Source: Epiperipatus broadwayi (taxonomy: Eukaryota > Onychophora > Udeonychophora > Euonychophora > Peripatidae). Taken from it: a stretch of 64,000 bases of DNA. Shown here piece by piece: positions 49,498 to 61,531 of this stretch (within the stretch, counting starts at the first letter, position 1; each line of letters starts with the position of its first letter). The translations under genes and the position numbers were made by a program. The stretch spans positions 290,981 to 354,980 of the forward strand of contig JAQFVV010012976.1 in NCBI GenBank assembly GCA_028023455.1, written 5' to 3'. The notes beneath the pieces were generated by a model. That model was not told where the DNA came from and made no database searches. It saw only the letters and a list, made by a program, of their open reading frames with translations.

Positions 49498-51695
49498 TGT
49501 TACAGTACCCCTTACATCCATCATCAATTACAGATCATGGGCCTAATGTGAATTCAAGACCCATGATATAAACATTATTTATTAATCATTAAACTAAAAA
49601 AACTTAAAACCCTAAAATTGACAAACCATTAATTACAACAACACATTTTAAATCCCAACTTAATTATACTGTAAATACATATCTCAAAAAAATTATCATA
49701 TATATGATAACTAACTTTTAGTAATCATTACCTTGTTAAATGTGTTATAACTCCAACACACTATAACAATGCATGGTAATATGATGGCTAAAATGAATGC
49801 AAACAAGAAATGGAAATTTATATGAAAGGAAAGAAATATCAAATAAAAATTTTATTATTATCAAATTATGAATATTAATATTCATTTAAAATGACATCAA
49901 CAATACACCTAAATGATAATCATGAATTTGCTGCTTTAGAACAATGAGCGTCTTCTCCAAAGAGTGATAAAATTTTTTAGCTGTTGAACAACCTACAAAA
50001 AATTAAGTAGAGGATTCGAATTTACAATTTGTAGAGAAACATCAGCCAATTTTGATTTGAAATAATATTAAAAACCAATATCTGAATATCTGAAAAAATG
50101 AAAACAAGCACATAGAATTAAAGTTAACCAACTAAGAAATTTTAAATTGAAATCTTTCAAGTAAATTCAGATCATTCAAATTTCAAAGTGTCTGTATTTC
50201 TAAGTTATAGATTGCAATATCTAGATTCAAGGATATACAATAATACAAGAAATATTGATATTACTTCACTCAAAATAATTTATTAAAGAAATATATAAAT
50301 AATGATACAGACAAATATGCATTGCTAAGTGCAAAAATGACATCGGGGAAAGAAAGTCATCATTCATGGAACTATAACTGTCAGAATTGGGATGGAATTG
50401 ACCTAACACTTTATACCTTCACTACAAAACATCAAGCTGAATGAATGGATTCAATAACTCTTCACTTCAAAGCAGAAATTCCAAGGCTATAAAAGAATAA
50501 GTGACCTAATGGATGTTCTAGAACACTCACAATTTACTATCTATACCTGAAATGGATTAACAAGGATTCCTAGAATGATTCACTAAGATATTTTTCCTTA
50601 TAAACTTCAAAAGTAAATTTAGATTGATATCATTAACTTTATTTATTTGTATATTTGATGTTTTTTTCTTTTTACTTTAATATGGAGACAAAAAGAGTGA
50701 ATATAAGTGTTAGCAGATAACATAATGAAGAAATATTGTTGCTCTGTTAGTGTAAGCAAAATCAAATATAGTTTATGATAAGTAATTGATTGTGGACTAA
50801 CCCAATCATCATCAAAGGGAAAGGTAATATTTTACCTATACCTATATAGTTTGAACATTTGTACACTTACACCACATATATTTGTTTGTATTAATAGTTG
50901 TGCTAAATGTTTTTGATATATTTGACTAACTATTTCTGTCATAAATGGTCTTTCTTGTCTAACAGGAGACACCACAATGACAGATAGGAATCTAATATAT
51001 AAAGTTAATTAAATAAAATGAATTATGAATTTCAAATAAAAATATAGAAAGTAAAGATGATTGTGATACATAAGTATAATATAAATTTCATTTATGTTTA
51101 TAGAGACTTCAAGTGGCTATTCTTTGTGGTGAATAAGTGTTTGGAATAATAATTAGAATCAATTATAAGCAAAGAATAACCATAAATGTCTAATTAAATG
51201 TTTTATAATTTTGTTATAATTTTTTTTTGTTAAAAATATCCACTGTAAATCTAGTTATTAAATATATTTGAGTGTTAAATTAAAACTCTTGATATGTTTT
51301 TTCTATAGTCAACTTTCAATTGGTCATATCTTTTCACATATTTATAAATATTTTTACACACTTACACATAAGTTCATATTCACATCTACCATTAAACACA
51401 TACATATATTTGCACCTATATGATTTTAAGTGGTACTAATATAACTTGAATTAGACAATCATGCAAAGTCTCCATGAGTTCGAAACTCAGGATAATGGAA
51501 ATGAAATATGGCATGGATGAGGTGAGTTAGGTATGTATTTAATATTTAGTTGATTCTTAACCTTTCCTCTCCTAGGAATAAAATCAATGTGTATGTGGAT
51601 ATATATAGATACAAAGATCACAGATGTACTAGGTTATTTATTGTGATGACCTTGCTAACCTAGTTTCATACCAGGTAAGAGCCCATTCTGCTACA
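49498..51695 (+). repeat. 5' LTR of the gypsy element
   Basis: It begins TGTTACAGTACCCC and ends CATTCTGCTACA, giving imperfect terminal inverted ends. At about 2.2 kb it is close in length to LTR B. A TATATAAAG-like site at about 50998 could be its promoter. The right boundary is inferred from the adjacent primer-site-like sequence, because the 3' LTR is truncated. Confidence 0.7.
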
Positions 51696-51697
51696 TA

Positions 51698-51715
51698 TGG
51701 TGCTATCAATCATGG
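51698..51715 (+). promoter_or_regulatory. Primer binding site candidate
   Basis: TGGTGCTATCAATCATGG starts two bases after the LTR end. The initial TGG complements the CCA end of a tRNA. I cannot name the tRNA with confidence. Confidence 0.5.
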
Positions 51716-52349
51716 GTCAAAAATCATATATTAGTATCATTAGAATCATATATAAGTATCATACTTGGTTGTACATATAAAATATATCCAATTATGAGTT
51801 AATCTGAATTTATATTAATATGCAATTCTATATTTTCAATAGTAAAACAATGAAACATAAATATATTTATAATTTTTTTTTTGATATGACAAATTGAACT
51901 TGAATATGGAAATTTACTGAGAATCAAAACCCAAATAAAATGACTATTATCTAAATTGATTTGAAATGGAAAAACTATATAGTTAAAGAAAAATGTCAAA
52001 TAAAATAACAATTCATGACAATTCATGTGAAGATAAAATTGTGTTTTGACAACAATAGTAAAAGTGATAGTGATGATGTACAGTATAATAATAAATCTTT
52101 ATTACAAGTCAAAAGTTGGAATAAGAAGTAGTATAATAAATTAAAATAAAGTATTAGAAAAAGCATGATTATTAGAAGCCAAATCAAAATGTTGTGATTA
52201 GAAACAAGTAGTGAAAAAGAAAATGAACTTGAAATAAAAAGTGAATAGAGAAGAAATAGAGGATAATATTTTAGAGAGTATAGAAAAAAATAGGACATAG
52301 GTGTATCTGGGAGGATCATAGTATTAAATGCCCTAGTCCCTGAAACCAA

Positions 52350-54010
52350 TAAAATTCCAGGTGAACTAAGGGAAGAGAGAGGAACTGCTAATGATGGATC
52401 ATTAAATCAAATGATATTGATGATGCAACAAATGTTCACACATGATAAAAGCAGATCAACATCAAATGTTCGACCAGATGGATAATAAAATATCCAAGAA
52501 TATAAATAATATGAGATCAGACATGAAAGCAGATCAACAACAAATGATGGATAACATAAGTGATTTATCAAAACACTTAGATAATTTAAAAATTGAACTG
52601 AAAGCTGAAGTGTCCCAAATACACACTGGCATTAGTAACAGGATACAACAAACTGAAATGGTTATCAAAGAAAAATATCTTAATTGTCAGAAAATATTTA
52701 TTAGATTTGAAAGAAAATTAGAAAATAAAATGGAAAAGAGATATATGGAAATAAAAAAATATATGATAATTTTGAAGATTAAATCCATCAAGATCAAGAA
52801 GAATCAAAAAAAGATATCACTGAAAAGTTGAAGAGCATCCATATAGAAATCAATAGTTATAAAAAAAATCAAGAAACTAAAGTAGATAATCATGGTAAAA
52901 AATTTCAATCAATAGAAAATGATTACCAAAATCTTAGCATTAAGCAAAATTTATTGAACACAAAAATAAAACAAAATAAAAACAGCATTGAAATCTTATT
53001 AAAAAATCACAAGCATATTGAATCAATTTGAAAACAAAAATAATTCTATAGGTCAAACAACAAAAAGTTTGAAAGATGAATGCAATAAAAAATTAGAAAA
53101 AATGACAGAAAACTATATACAAATTTCTCAAAATGTTAAACTTTCTGAGGATGAAGTAGAAACAACATAAAAATTAAATTGCATATTGGAATATATTAAT
53201 AGAATTGAGAAAAAAACAAGATTGGAGATTAATATGAAATGGGGAAACAAGAGTGAATATGTATGTATAATGCAAAATAATAATGAAAATATCATTTACC
53301 CCATGGAAGAATGTGTAAATACTCACAACACCCAAACACCAATCAATGTCCAAAAACAATATAGTAACACTCACAACCATGCTCCCCAAACCAATATGAT
53401 AAATCAATTTGTAAAATTAAAAGACCAATGAAGCTCTAATTGAACATTTAAAAAGTTTAAATTTGTATTTTTCTGTCAATAATAATCTTTCAGAAAGTGA
53501 GAAGTTAATAGTGGTATACAGCCATCTGCAAGGAAATGAACTATCTTGGTGGGAATTGTTATTCGAAGTGCCTAAGACGTTTAATGACTATCAGACATTG
53601 CTAATAAAGAACTTTTGGAATAACAATTACCAAGAAGCTTTGTTAAACCAAATCTTGCAGGAAAAATATAGGAGAGGTCCTAGTGAAATACTTACTGTTT
53701 TTTAGAAGGCAAGTGGCTAAATTAAAACCTTGGATATATACTATCTTAGCCAAAATCAAATAATCTGAATAATAAAACATAAATTGCCTTTAAAAATAGA
53801 GCAATCTTTGTTATGTGCCAATACACAAAACATAGAACAGATTGCTGATTTATTAAACATTGATACCAATAATCAGAATATAGAGTATAAACATTCAGAA
53901 AAAAGAAAAGAAGAAATACCCATAAATGCTATTAATTACAAATGGACAAAGAATACTAATAACCCTAACCATTGGCCAGGTAAAACAATAAAAAATATGG
54001 TATCATAGAG
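52350..54010 (+). pseudogene. Gypsy gag, broken
   Basis: The N-terminal part (about 52350-53040) encodes long Gln/Lys/Asn-rich coiled coils (DQMDNKISKN..., ISDLSKHLDNLKIE) in two frames. The segment at 53463-53705 resembles a gypsy capsid: LSESEKLIVVYSHLQGNELS, then WW and a TFNDYQTLLIKNFW stretch. The continuation RRQVAKLKPW follows in another frame, then 53784-54008. No clear CCHC zinc knuckle is seen. At least four frame breaks separate the pieces. Confidence 0.7.
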
Positions 54011-54272
54011 AATAAAACAGTTGATGATCTACATCATGTATCAAGCCCCAGTAATATATTTAGCATCCACTAGTAAATAAAATCAAATGAAAAGTGGGTA
54101 ATAAAGACACTGAAAGTATCAAATAAAGCAAACTAAGAAGGGACTTGGGAAGTGGTTCCTCTCCTCAAGGACCCATTTTAAAAATAAGGAACAATGTCAA
54201 ACCAGTAATAAAAGAAAAAATCAACTTAACCTGTTCATGGGAAAATGAAGTGCCTAATTATGCTTTATAAAG

Positions 54273-54479
54273 TTGCCTATGATAAAAGTAATGTTGCAAT
54301 ATTTAATAGTCAAAGCCTTGTTAGACACTGGTAGCCAAATCTCTGTTATTTCTGACAAATTCTATAGAAATGTTATTGATAAAAATCTAAATATTATAAC
54401 ATTACCCCTCAAGTCAGTACAGGTTACCATGACTAACAATAAAAAGGCAAAACTCAAAAACAAATCTGGGTCAAACTGA
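54273..54479 (+). pseudogene. Gypsy aspartic protease fragment
   Basis: The frame contains ALLDTGSQISVIS. The catalytic triad DTG(S) is at 54323-54334, preceded by hydrophobic residues as in retroelement proteases. The second conserved part of the fold is out of frame or lost downstream, and the stop at 54477-54479 ends it early. Confidence 0.8.
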
Positions 54480-54833
54480 TCATTAATCAAACATGTATCT
54501 ATCATATCTTAATACTAAATGGCCTCATTCATGAAATCATTCTAGAGACAGACTTCCTACATATGAACAAGTGTATGGTCGATTTTGAAAATAAATTAGT
54601 TAGGGTAAGTGATGAAGCTATAGAAATGATATTACTGTTAAATTATGACCTAAATGAAATTGATTGTATTTTATCTACCATACCTGAAGTACTGTTGAAA
54701 GAAAAATTTGCAGAATCAAATTTAATTAAAGATAATGATATAGAAAAGTTGCTATCTGTGATTAATGAATATAATATCATATTATCAGAAGTACCAGAAG
54801 TGATAGAGGGATTCCAACAAATTATCAAATTGT

Positions 54834-55579
54834 ATGAAAACCAACCATTTTAATCCAAATCATATCCAATCCCATATCAATATCAAAATGAAATTAGTAA
54901 ATATTGATTGGGGAATAATTTTCAAATGTTCCTCATCATATTACAATCCTATTGTAACGATGAAGAAGAAAGATGAGTCAATCAGATTTTGTTTAGATGT
55001 TAGACAGCTAAACAAAATTAACATTTCAGAAAAAAAATATACTACCACCATACAAAAATTATTTGTGAAATTTGGTAATAAGAAAATATCTTCCACTTCC
55101 AATTAACCTCTAGTTATTGGCAAATTGAACTTCATCCAGATGATTGCCACTACACTACATTTTAATATGAGGGATTCACCTACCAATTTAATAGGATGCC
55201 ATTTAATAATGGTTCTGGTTTGATAAGATTCCTGAATAAAATCCTTTCTCCTGAGATAGCAACAATCTATGTAGATGATGTTATCATAGCATTTTAGACT
55301 ATTGAAGAACACCTTCAACACTTGAAAATATTCTTTAAAGAGTGCTATGACAAAAGTATAAGAATCAATTTCAAGAAGAGTACATTAGTGAGCAACAAAG
55401 TAGTCTTCTTAGGTTATATAATTGGTTGTAATGGAATAAGACTTCACCCAGATAAGACCAGTGCAATACAGAATTTTCCTATACTAAAATATAAGAAACA
55501 GATCAAATCATTTTTAGGGTTATGCAAGTTTTACAATCGTTTTTATCCCCAATTTGTTGATCAGATGGAATGTTATTAA
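54834..55579 (+). pseudogene. Gypsy reverse transcriptase, broken
   Basis: Pieces in order: SSYYNPIVTMKKKD and IRFCLDVRQLNK (54930-55020), a YQFNRMPF segment (about 55175-55200), catalytic YVDD at 55268-55279, VFLGYIIGCNGIRLHPDK (about 55400-55450), and KQIKSFLGLCKFYNRF (about 55495-55545). These are the conserved fingers, palm and thumb-connection motifs of gypsy RT. Stops occur near 55106 and within the palm (including one shortly after YVDD). Confidence 0.88.
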
Positions 55580-55935
55580 GGCAAAAAAGCAAGATGAGGT
55601 ATTTTCTACAATTAAAATGGGATTTTTAGAGCAAGTCATACTAGATTTTCTTCATTTTAATAAGCCCTTTATTGTACAAACAGATAGTAGTGGTTACAGC
55701 TTAGGGGTAACTCTATACCAAATCCAGGATAATGGTCAAATTAAGAGTCCTCTACTTCATTAGCCATCTCTTAAAGAGTTCTGAAATAAATTATATGGCT
55801 GTTGAAAAAGAAGCATTAACATTAATGTGGACTTTCCAGAAATTTTGACAAATGCTTTCTGGATCAGAGGTGGTAGTGATTACTGATCATAAAGAGCCTC
55901 AAACTAACAGTCACCTTGTTAGGTGGAGTTTTCTA
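55580..55935 (+). pseudogene. Gypsy RNase H, broken
   Basis: PFIVQTDSSGYSLGVTLYQ (about 55667-55722) contains the first catalytic Asp. A NYMAVEKEALTLMW segment (about 55790-55830) supplies the catalytic Glu, and a VITDHK segment (about 55875) another Asp. Stop codons and frameshifts separate them. Confidence 0.8.
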
Positions 55936-56126
55936 TGACAAGAATTTTATTTATACAGTCAGATATAGTAAGGGATCCAAAAACATTGTAACCAATGTAT
56001 TAATTCAAAATCAATGAGCAACATTCAACAGTAGATGCCTACATTTTAAATATTGGTGTGGTTATTAATGAAAATAAAAAAAATGATTTGTTAAATTTAA
56101 AATAGCTTCAAATCCTAAATCATGAT

Positions 56127-57000
56127 ATGATTCAAACTATTAAAACATTCAACAAAGAAGAAATTCTGTATAAAGCCAATGATCTGAAAAATTATAGCCT
56201 ATATAATCTGCTCTTGAAATATAAATCAAATAATGACAAAAGGGAGTGGAAATTAGTAATGCCAGAAAGATTAAAAAACACTCATTCAATATGTATACTA
56301 TTTATATGGGCACTATTGGACTCATAAAACTGAACAAATAATGAAAATTGGTTTTTCTGGCCTAGAATATATCAAGATATTGTGAAAGAAATTTAAAACT
56401 ATCACCAATGCTTAAAATACAAGCTAGTAAGCAAAAATTATATGAGTTCAGTTAACTCCATCATCCCCAAAAGAGCAAATGAGATCTTAGCCGTGGATTT
56501 TATGGTCCATTACCAACCTTTATTAAGCAAAAATATTTGCTAGTAGCTTATGATCTCTTCACAAAATTTTTGATTGCTTACCCTATACCTCAAGCTAATA
56601 CTATATTCATTATCAAAGTATTAAACACTGTCCATTTTAAAGAAATGGGAAAACCAGAGATGATTTTAACTGATCATTGTATCTCCTCCCTATCTAATGA
56701 ATGGATTAAATAAGTACAGAAGCAATAGATAAAACAATTGTTTACTTCTTTTAGGAATCCACAATCAAATCCATGTGAACATGTAATATGGGAATGTGGA
56801 TGTTTAATTAGAACCTACTTAGAAGACAAGCATAAGGGTTGGGTAAAGCACACATAGTATATAGTCAATTATACTAATTGGAGTGTGAATGAATCCACCC
56901 AGATTCACACCCATTAGACTACAATTGGGGCAGCCTACCCCAATCTTATTCCATAAACCCATACCTATGCTCACAGAATCGCCATTGACCTAGAAAAGGA
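56127..57000 (+). pseudogene. Gypsy integrase, broken
   Basis: EWKLVMPERL (about 56240) precedes the zinc-binding region, of which NYHQCLKYKLVSK (about 56400-56430) keeps one Cys. The catalytic core follows: Asp in AVDF (56495), Asp in LTDHC (about 56672) and Glu in NPCEH (about 56777) occupy the D,D-35-E positions. Several internal stops interrupt the domain. 57000-57800 has no further recognisable domain. Confidence 0.82.
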
Positions 57001-57803
57001 TTGAATGGAAGCATATAATAAAATACTGCAAATGAGTGAAAGGCATGGCAATTTTTTTTAAAAAAGCTAGCTATCATTTTAAAATCAGAGACAGAGACTT
57101 TAAGACACCCATGTAAGCAATCCTAAAAAATTTATTTTTCACAAATTCTGCAATATATATGAAGGGCCATTAACCATAATCAAATGTGCTGATCCAAATG
57201 CATATTGGGCAGATAAAGGCAATGGCATCAAATGAACTTATAATTTTCAAATTATGAACCATACCATGGGGAAAAGTAATAAAATTTTAACTAACTTAAC
57301 ATAAAACACATATCTACAAATGAATTCAAACCCAAATAATAAATATCGATAGTTATGTCTAAAATAAATTAAGTAAGAAAAATATACAAGAGATTTATGC
57401 AAAAAGATATAGCTTTCCAACAGCAATTAAAACATGTCAAAGATTATACATTGATCAACATGATTCTCTTAAATTAAAAGAGAACTTAGTAATACTTACC
57501 AGTAAAAAAAAGGCTATCTTACTTAAGTTATAGGAAGAACAAAGAATTCTTTATAAACCAAATATGAATTTATAGTTATTTATAGAGATAATGCACATAC
57601 TAACATTTGGATAACAAAACAAGAAACCTTTATATCTAATGAAGATATAATATAATCTATTGACATGAATTAAGAAATATGAATATTTTAATAAACCATT
57701 AACTGTTCAAAAAGAATAAAAATCATAAACCTACTTTAACTTAACTCTTAAATGATAGAAAGTTAAGAAATTAAAGATATAATCCATCTTTAATATCTTC
57801 ACT

Positions 57804-57812
57804 GGGGGACTA
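57804..57812 (+). other. Polypurine tract candidate
   Basis: GGGGGACTA immediately precedes the TGTTACAG start of the 3' LTR, the position expected for the plus-strand primer. Confidence 0.55.
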
Positions 57813-58592
57813 TGTTACAGTACCCCTTACATCCCTTCAATACCAATTACACACCATGTGATCTAATCTGAATCCAAGACATGATATTAGTGTTATTTGT
57901 TAATAACTAGATTAATAAAACTTAAAACACTAAAATTGACAAGCCATTAATTGCAAGACATATTTTAAACCCCAATTTAATTATCCTGTAAATATATATC
58001 TCAATTAAATTATAAGACATACACAATAGTAACCTTTAGTAATTATTACCTTGTTAAATGGGTTATACCTCCAACACCCTATAACAATGCATCGTAAATA
58101 TCATGGCTAAAATGAATGCAATCAAGAAATGAAAATTTATATGAAAGTAAAGAAATATCAAATAAAAAATTTATTGTTATTAATTAATTATATATATTAA
58201 TATTCATTAAAAATGACATCAACAATACACCTAAATGATAATCATGAACTTGCTTTTTTGAACAATGACTCCTTCTCCAAAGAGAGATAAAATTTCTTAT
58301 CTGCTGAATAACGTATAAAAATTTAGGTAGATGATTCAAATTTACAATTTAAATAGAAACATCAGCCACTTTTTACTTGAAATAATATTAAAAACCAATA
58401 TCTGAATATCTGAGAAGGTGAAAACAAACATATAGAATTAAAGTTAATCAAGTAAGGAATTTGAAATTGAAATCTTCACAAGTAAATTCAGATCATTCGA
58501 ATTTCCAAAGTGTCTGTAATTCTAAGTTATAGATCACAATATCTAGATTTGAGGAGATACAATAATATAAGAAATATTGATATTACTTCTGC
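57813..58592 (+). repeat. 3' LTR of the gypsy element, truncated
   Basis: It aligns with 49498 to about 50270 of the 5' LTR, then similarity stops abruptly after TATTGATATTACTTC. About 1.4 kb of the LTR is missing, so the original right-hand target duplication cannot be read. Confidence 0.85.
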
Positions 58593-59393
58593 ATACTAAA
58601 AAGACTGTATTTAATAGCTTATTACCTTTATATTTATTATATATATAATAGTTAGTTACTGTTATATTTACTATTTTTATTGTTATTACAGATATTTGTA
58701 ACAGTCATTTTTAAAATTACATTTATAATAGTTTATGTTACTTTATATTAATTTTGTGAGTAAAATAGGTTTAAACTTGTTAGATAGGAAGTTTATAAAG
58801 AGATTTAAAGTATTTTAAAGCTATTTTAATGTAGTTTAAATAATAAAAATAATATTTTATATGAAAGATATAATTAATTAATATTTATTATATTTGAAGG
58901 AAATAATAGTAAAACAATAGTTTAATTACAATATTAAATATTTAAATATTTTAATTTGCCAAGCACCGATAGTTAAAAACTGAAATAAATCGAGATACTG
59001 CAAATCCCTAGCATGCGTTACAATACATAACTGACAGCCAATCAGACGTGTATTTTAATATTAAATATTATAGAATACATTTAATATATTATAAATAATT
59101 TAAGTTATTTAAATTATTATTCTAAATAATTAGTAATTAAAGCATTCTAGAGTGTGTTTGTCTGTAACCTTTCATGTGGTAGGGAAAAAAATATTAATTT
59201 ATAATTTTTTTGTTAGTTAAATTAGAAACATTAAAATGTTGCAAATAATATTTTAAAAGTAACAATTAAATTTATTGTATTGTTTAAATATTTTTTCTTT
59301 AAAATTAAAATTTTAAGTTATTAAAAATATATTAAATTTGTTTAAACAAGACATTTATTCTCTTATATAGCGCAATGTTTTTATTCTATAATC
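58593..59393. other. AT-rich stretch, nothing recognised
   Basis: No ORF, repeat end or RNA gene is visible. It directly follows the truncation point of the 3' LTR. Confidence 0.5.
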
Positions 59394-59813
59394 TATAATA
59401 TTAATAAGCCAATAAGCTGATATGCACATGCGCTTTGCAGATGTCACTATATAAATGAATACTCCCACTTTTTCAAACCCAAGATAAAGTCTTTAAGAAA
59501 ATATAGAATGAATCACCTATAAATATGTTTAATTATAAGAATGACGTATCGTAAATTCTAGAAATTTCATTGGCGTCATTCATTTTACGATGTAGAAAAG
59601 TAATTTAAAGTGATCAATTAATAACTTCACGCACTTTATTTCAAACACTTCAGATTTGCCCATACATATATGGTTGGGTCGAAAATATAGGTGATTCATT
59701 CTATATTTTCTTAAAGACTTTATCTTGAGTTTGAAAAAGTGGGAGTATTTATTTATATAGTGACATCTGCAAAGCACATGTGTATATCAGCTTATTGGCT
59801 TATTAATATTATA
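59394..59813. repeat. MITE-like inverted-repeat element, 420 bp
   Basis: The left arm 59394-59521 is a near-perfect complement of 59686-59813, each about 128 bp, around a roughly 165-bp spacer. The arms begin TATAATATTAATAAGCC and include CTTTGCAGATGTCACTATAT and GTGGGAGTATT. The minus frame 59580-59777 lies across the spacer and arm and is not a gene. The superfamily is unclear because no unambiguous target duplication is seen. Confidence 0.75.
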
Positions 59814-61089
59814 AATTTGTTTAAGTAAAGGTATTTAATATTATAGAAATGTAAAATAATTTTAATATAAAATGATGAATCATAATTTAAAAATTATTTT
59901 GTAAAAAAAATAATTTGGTTTATATGTAAATTAGAATTAGATAAGAAATTGTATTAACTAATGAGATTACCAGATAGGATCAGTATAGATATAGATGTTA
60001 ATCAGTCTAGTCAGAATATTAATTATTAATATTTTTGTTTAATCGTTTTGTTTGTTTAATCTGGTCTTGCTAAAAGTTGTAATTTTTATAAAATTATTCT
60101 TTTTATTTAAAAGCTTAAAGTATAATTTTAAAGTACTCAATGTCTGAGAAAGTTTAATTATTTCCTATCAGCAAAATTTCATTTCGAAACTTGATGAAAA
60201 GTACAATAATTTTATGGGAACTAATATTTATCATTGAATCATCAGCCTAACATGTCTCAGATGCCATGAGAATTTGAACCATATAACTGAAGGAGATTTA
60301 AGGATGCATAAGAACTTTAAGTTTGATATGTTTAGTATGTATGTAATGAAAGAATATTTATATTTAATAATTTTGAGAAACTCTATAAACTGTCAAGAAA
60401 TTTATATTTTATAAATATGTGAAGGATATTTGTTGAAAATTATTTAACAAAACTTTAAGTATTTTAAAAGAAGAAAAGGAAGAATAAATTATGTTTGCAA
60501 TTGAATTGAATACATCAGGAGAAATCTTATAAAATGTGAATATACGTTGTATTATTTGTGAATGTGGATAAATTTATTTTATTACTAGGTTAATTTAAGA
60601 GAACAACTTGAATGGAAATTATATATCTTAAATTTGTGCATAGCAAGATTGTGAGAAAATGACTTTTGAACTTTAGACTCTTAGAAAAGATTTACCTATT
60701 TGAAAGAATGTTGGATAAGCTATATATCTTAAAAGATTGTATTATTTAAATAAATATGGATGAATTATACATTTTAAATGATTTCTTTTATTAAAAAATG
60801 AGATGGATTTTGATATGATTTTTAAAGATTATCATTATGTTATATAATATTGCCTGGATGAAGAAGCTGTATAATTTTATATAAAACATTATTGATTGAG
60901 ATGTGCACATTTGAAAAAAGGGGGGAAAATCCTGAATTTTTTTAAAGAAGTATTTAGCTTTAGTAAATGTGAATATATATGTTTTGTTTAAAGAAAATAA
61001 GGATGAACGTCTGCTGAAAATTAACCGATAATTAATCTTATTTTACAAAATACTTGATAAATGCTTACTGATGAAAAATATTAATATAT
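59814..61089. other. AT-rich stretch, nothing recognised
   Basis: Only short AT-rich frames are present. No inverted repeats or similarity to other parts of the window were noticed. Confidence 0.5.
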
Positions 61090-61531
61090 TAACAAAGAGC
61101 TTTGCTAATTGCTCAACAAGCTTTGAGATAAATGCTTGGCAGGAATAAGCATTTAAAATATCTCTAGCTGAAAACCAACCCCCATCCCCTGACCATGGTT
61201 TCATGCTTTTGGCACTCCTCAGAGGTGCTAGGATAGCTTCAAATACTAGATCTAAAATCACCAACCCAAAGCCAGCATTTATCTAAGAGTTGACTATTGA
61301 GTAGAAAATCTGAAGTTTTCAGATACATATATGTCTTTAAACCCAGCTATCTAACTCAAAAGCTATATGGGCTGAGAGATCAAACCATATATTAGAAGTC
61401 TTAGCAATATAACATTGCTTAAGGCTAAAAAGCAGACTATAAATAGTAAATAAAAATAGTCATATATATGTTTTCTCTTGCTAAGCATTTATCTCAAAGC
61501 TTGTTGAGCAATTAGAAAAGCTCTTTGTTTA
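61090..61531. repeat. MITE-like element with 46-bp terminal inverted repeats
   Basis: ACAAAGAGCTTTGCTAATTG at the left end (61091 on) is matched by its complement ending 61530, with about 46 bp paired almost perfectly. The 350-bp interior includes a GC-richer patch (about 61180-61230). The minus frame 61043-61264 crosses the left terminus and is not gene-like. No transposase. Confidence 0.75.

Larger units (their letters stand above)
49498..58592 (+). mobile_element. Ty3/gypsy LTR retrotransposon, decayed
   Basis: The 5' LTR (49498-51695) and the start of a 3' LTR (57813-58592) share TGTTACAGTACCCCTTACAT and the following several hundred bases. Between them, in order, lie a primer binding site, a gag-like coiled-coil region, capsid-like gag, aspartic protease, reverse transcriptase, RNase H and integrase, then a polypurine tract. 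Domain order PR-RT-RH-IN defines the Ty3/gypsy group. Every domain is broken by stops or frameshifts, so the copy is dead. Confidence 0.9.

Noticed and set aside
52023-52349. 108-codon minus-strand ORF
   Set aside because: It is a Leu/Phe/Ser-rich antisense shadow of the gypsy leader and gag region.
59650-59690. Hairpin followed by GAAAA in the spacer of the 59394 element as a fifth hammerhead-like motif
   Set aside because: It pairs (CCCA with TGGG) but lacks the CTGA-type box on the 5' side, and it is in the spacer rather than in the arms.
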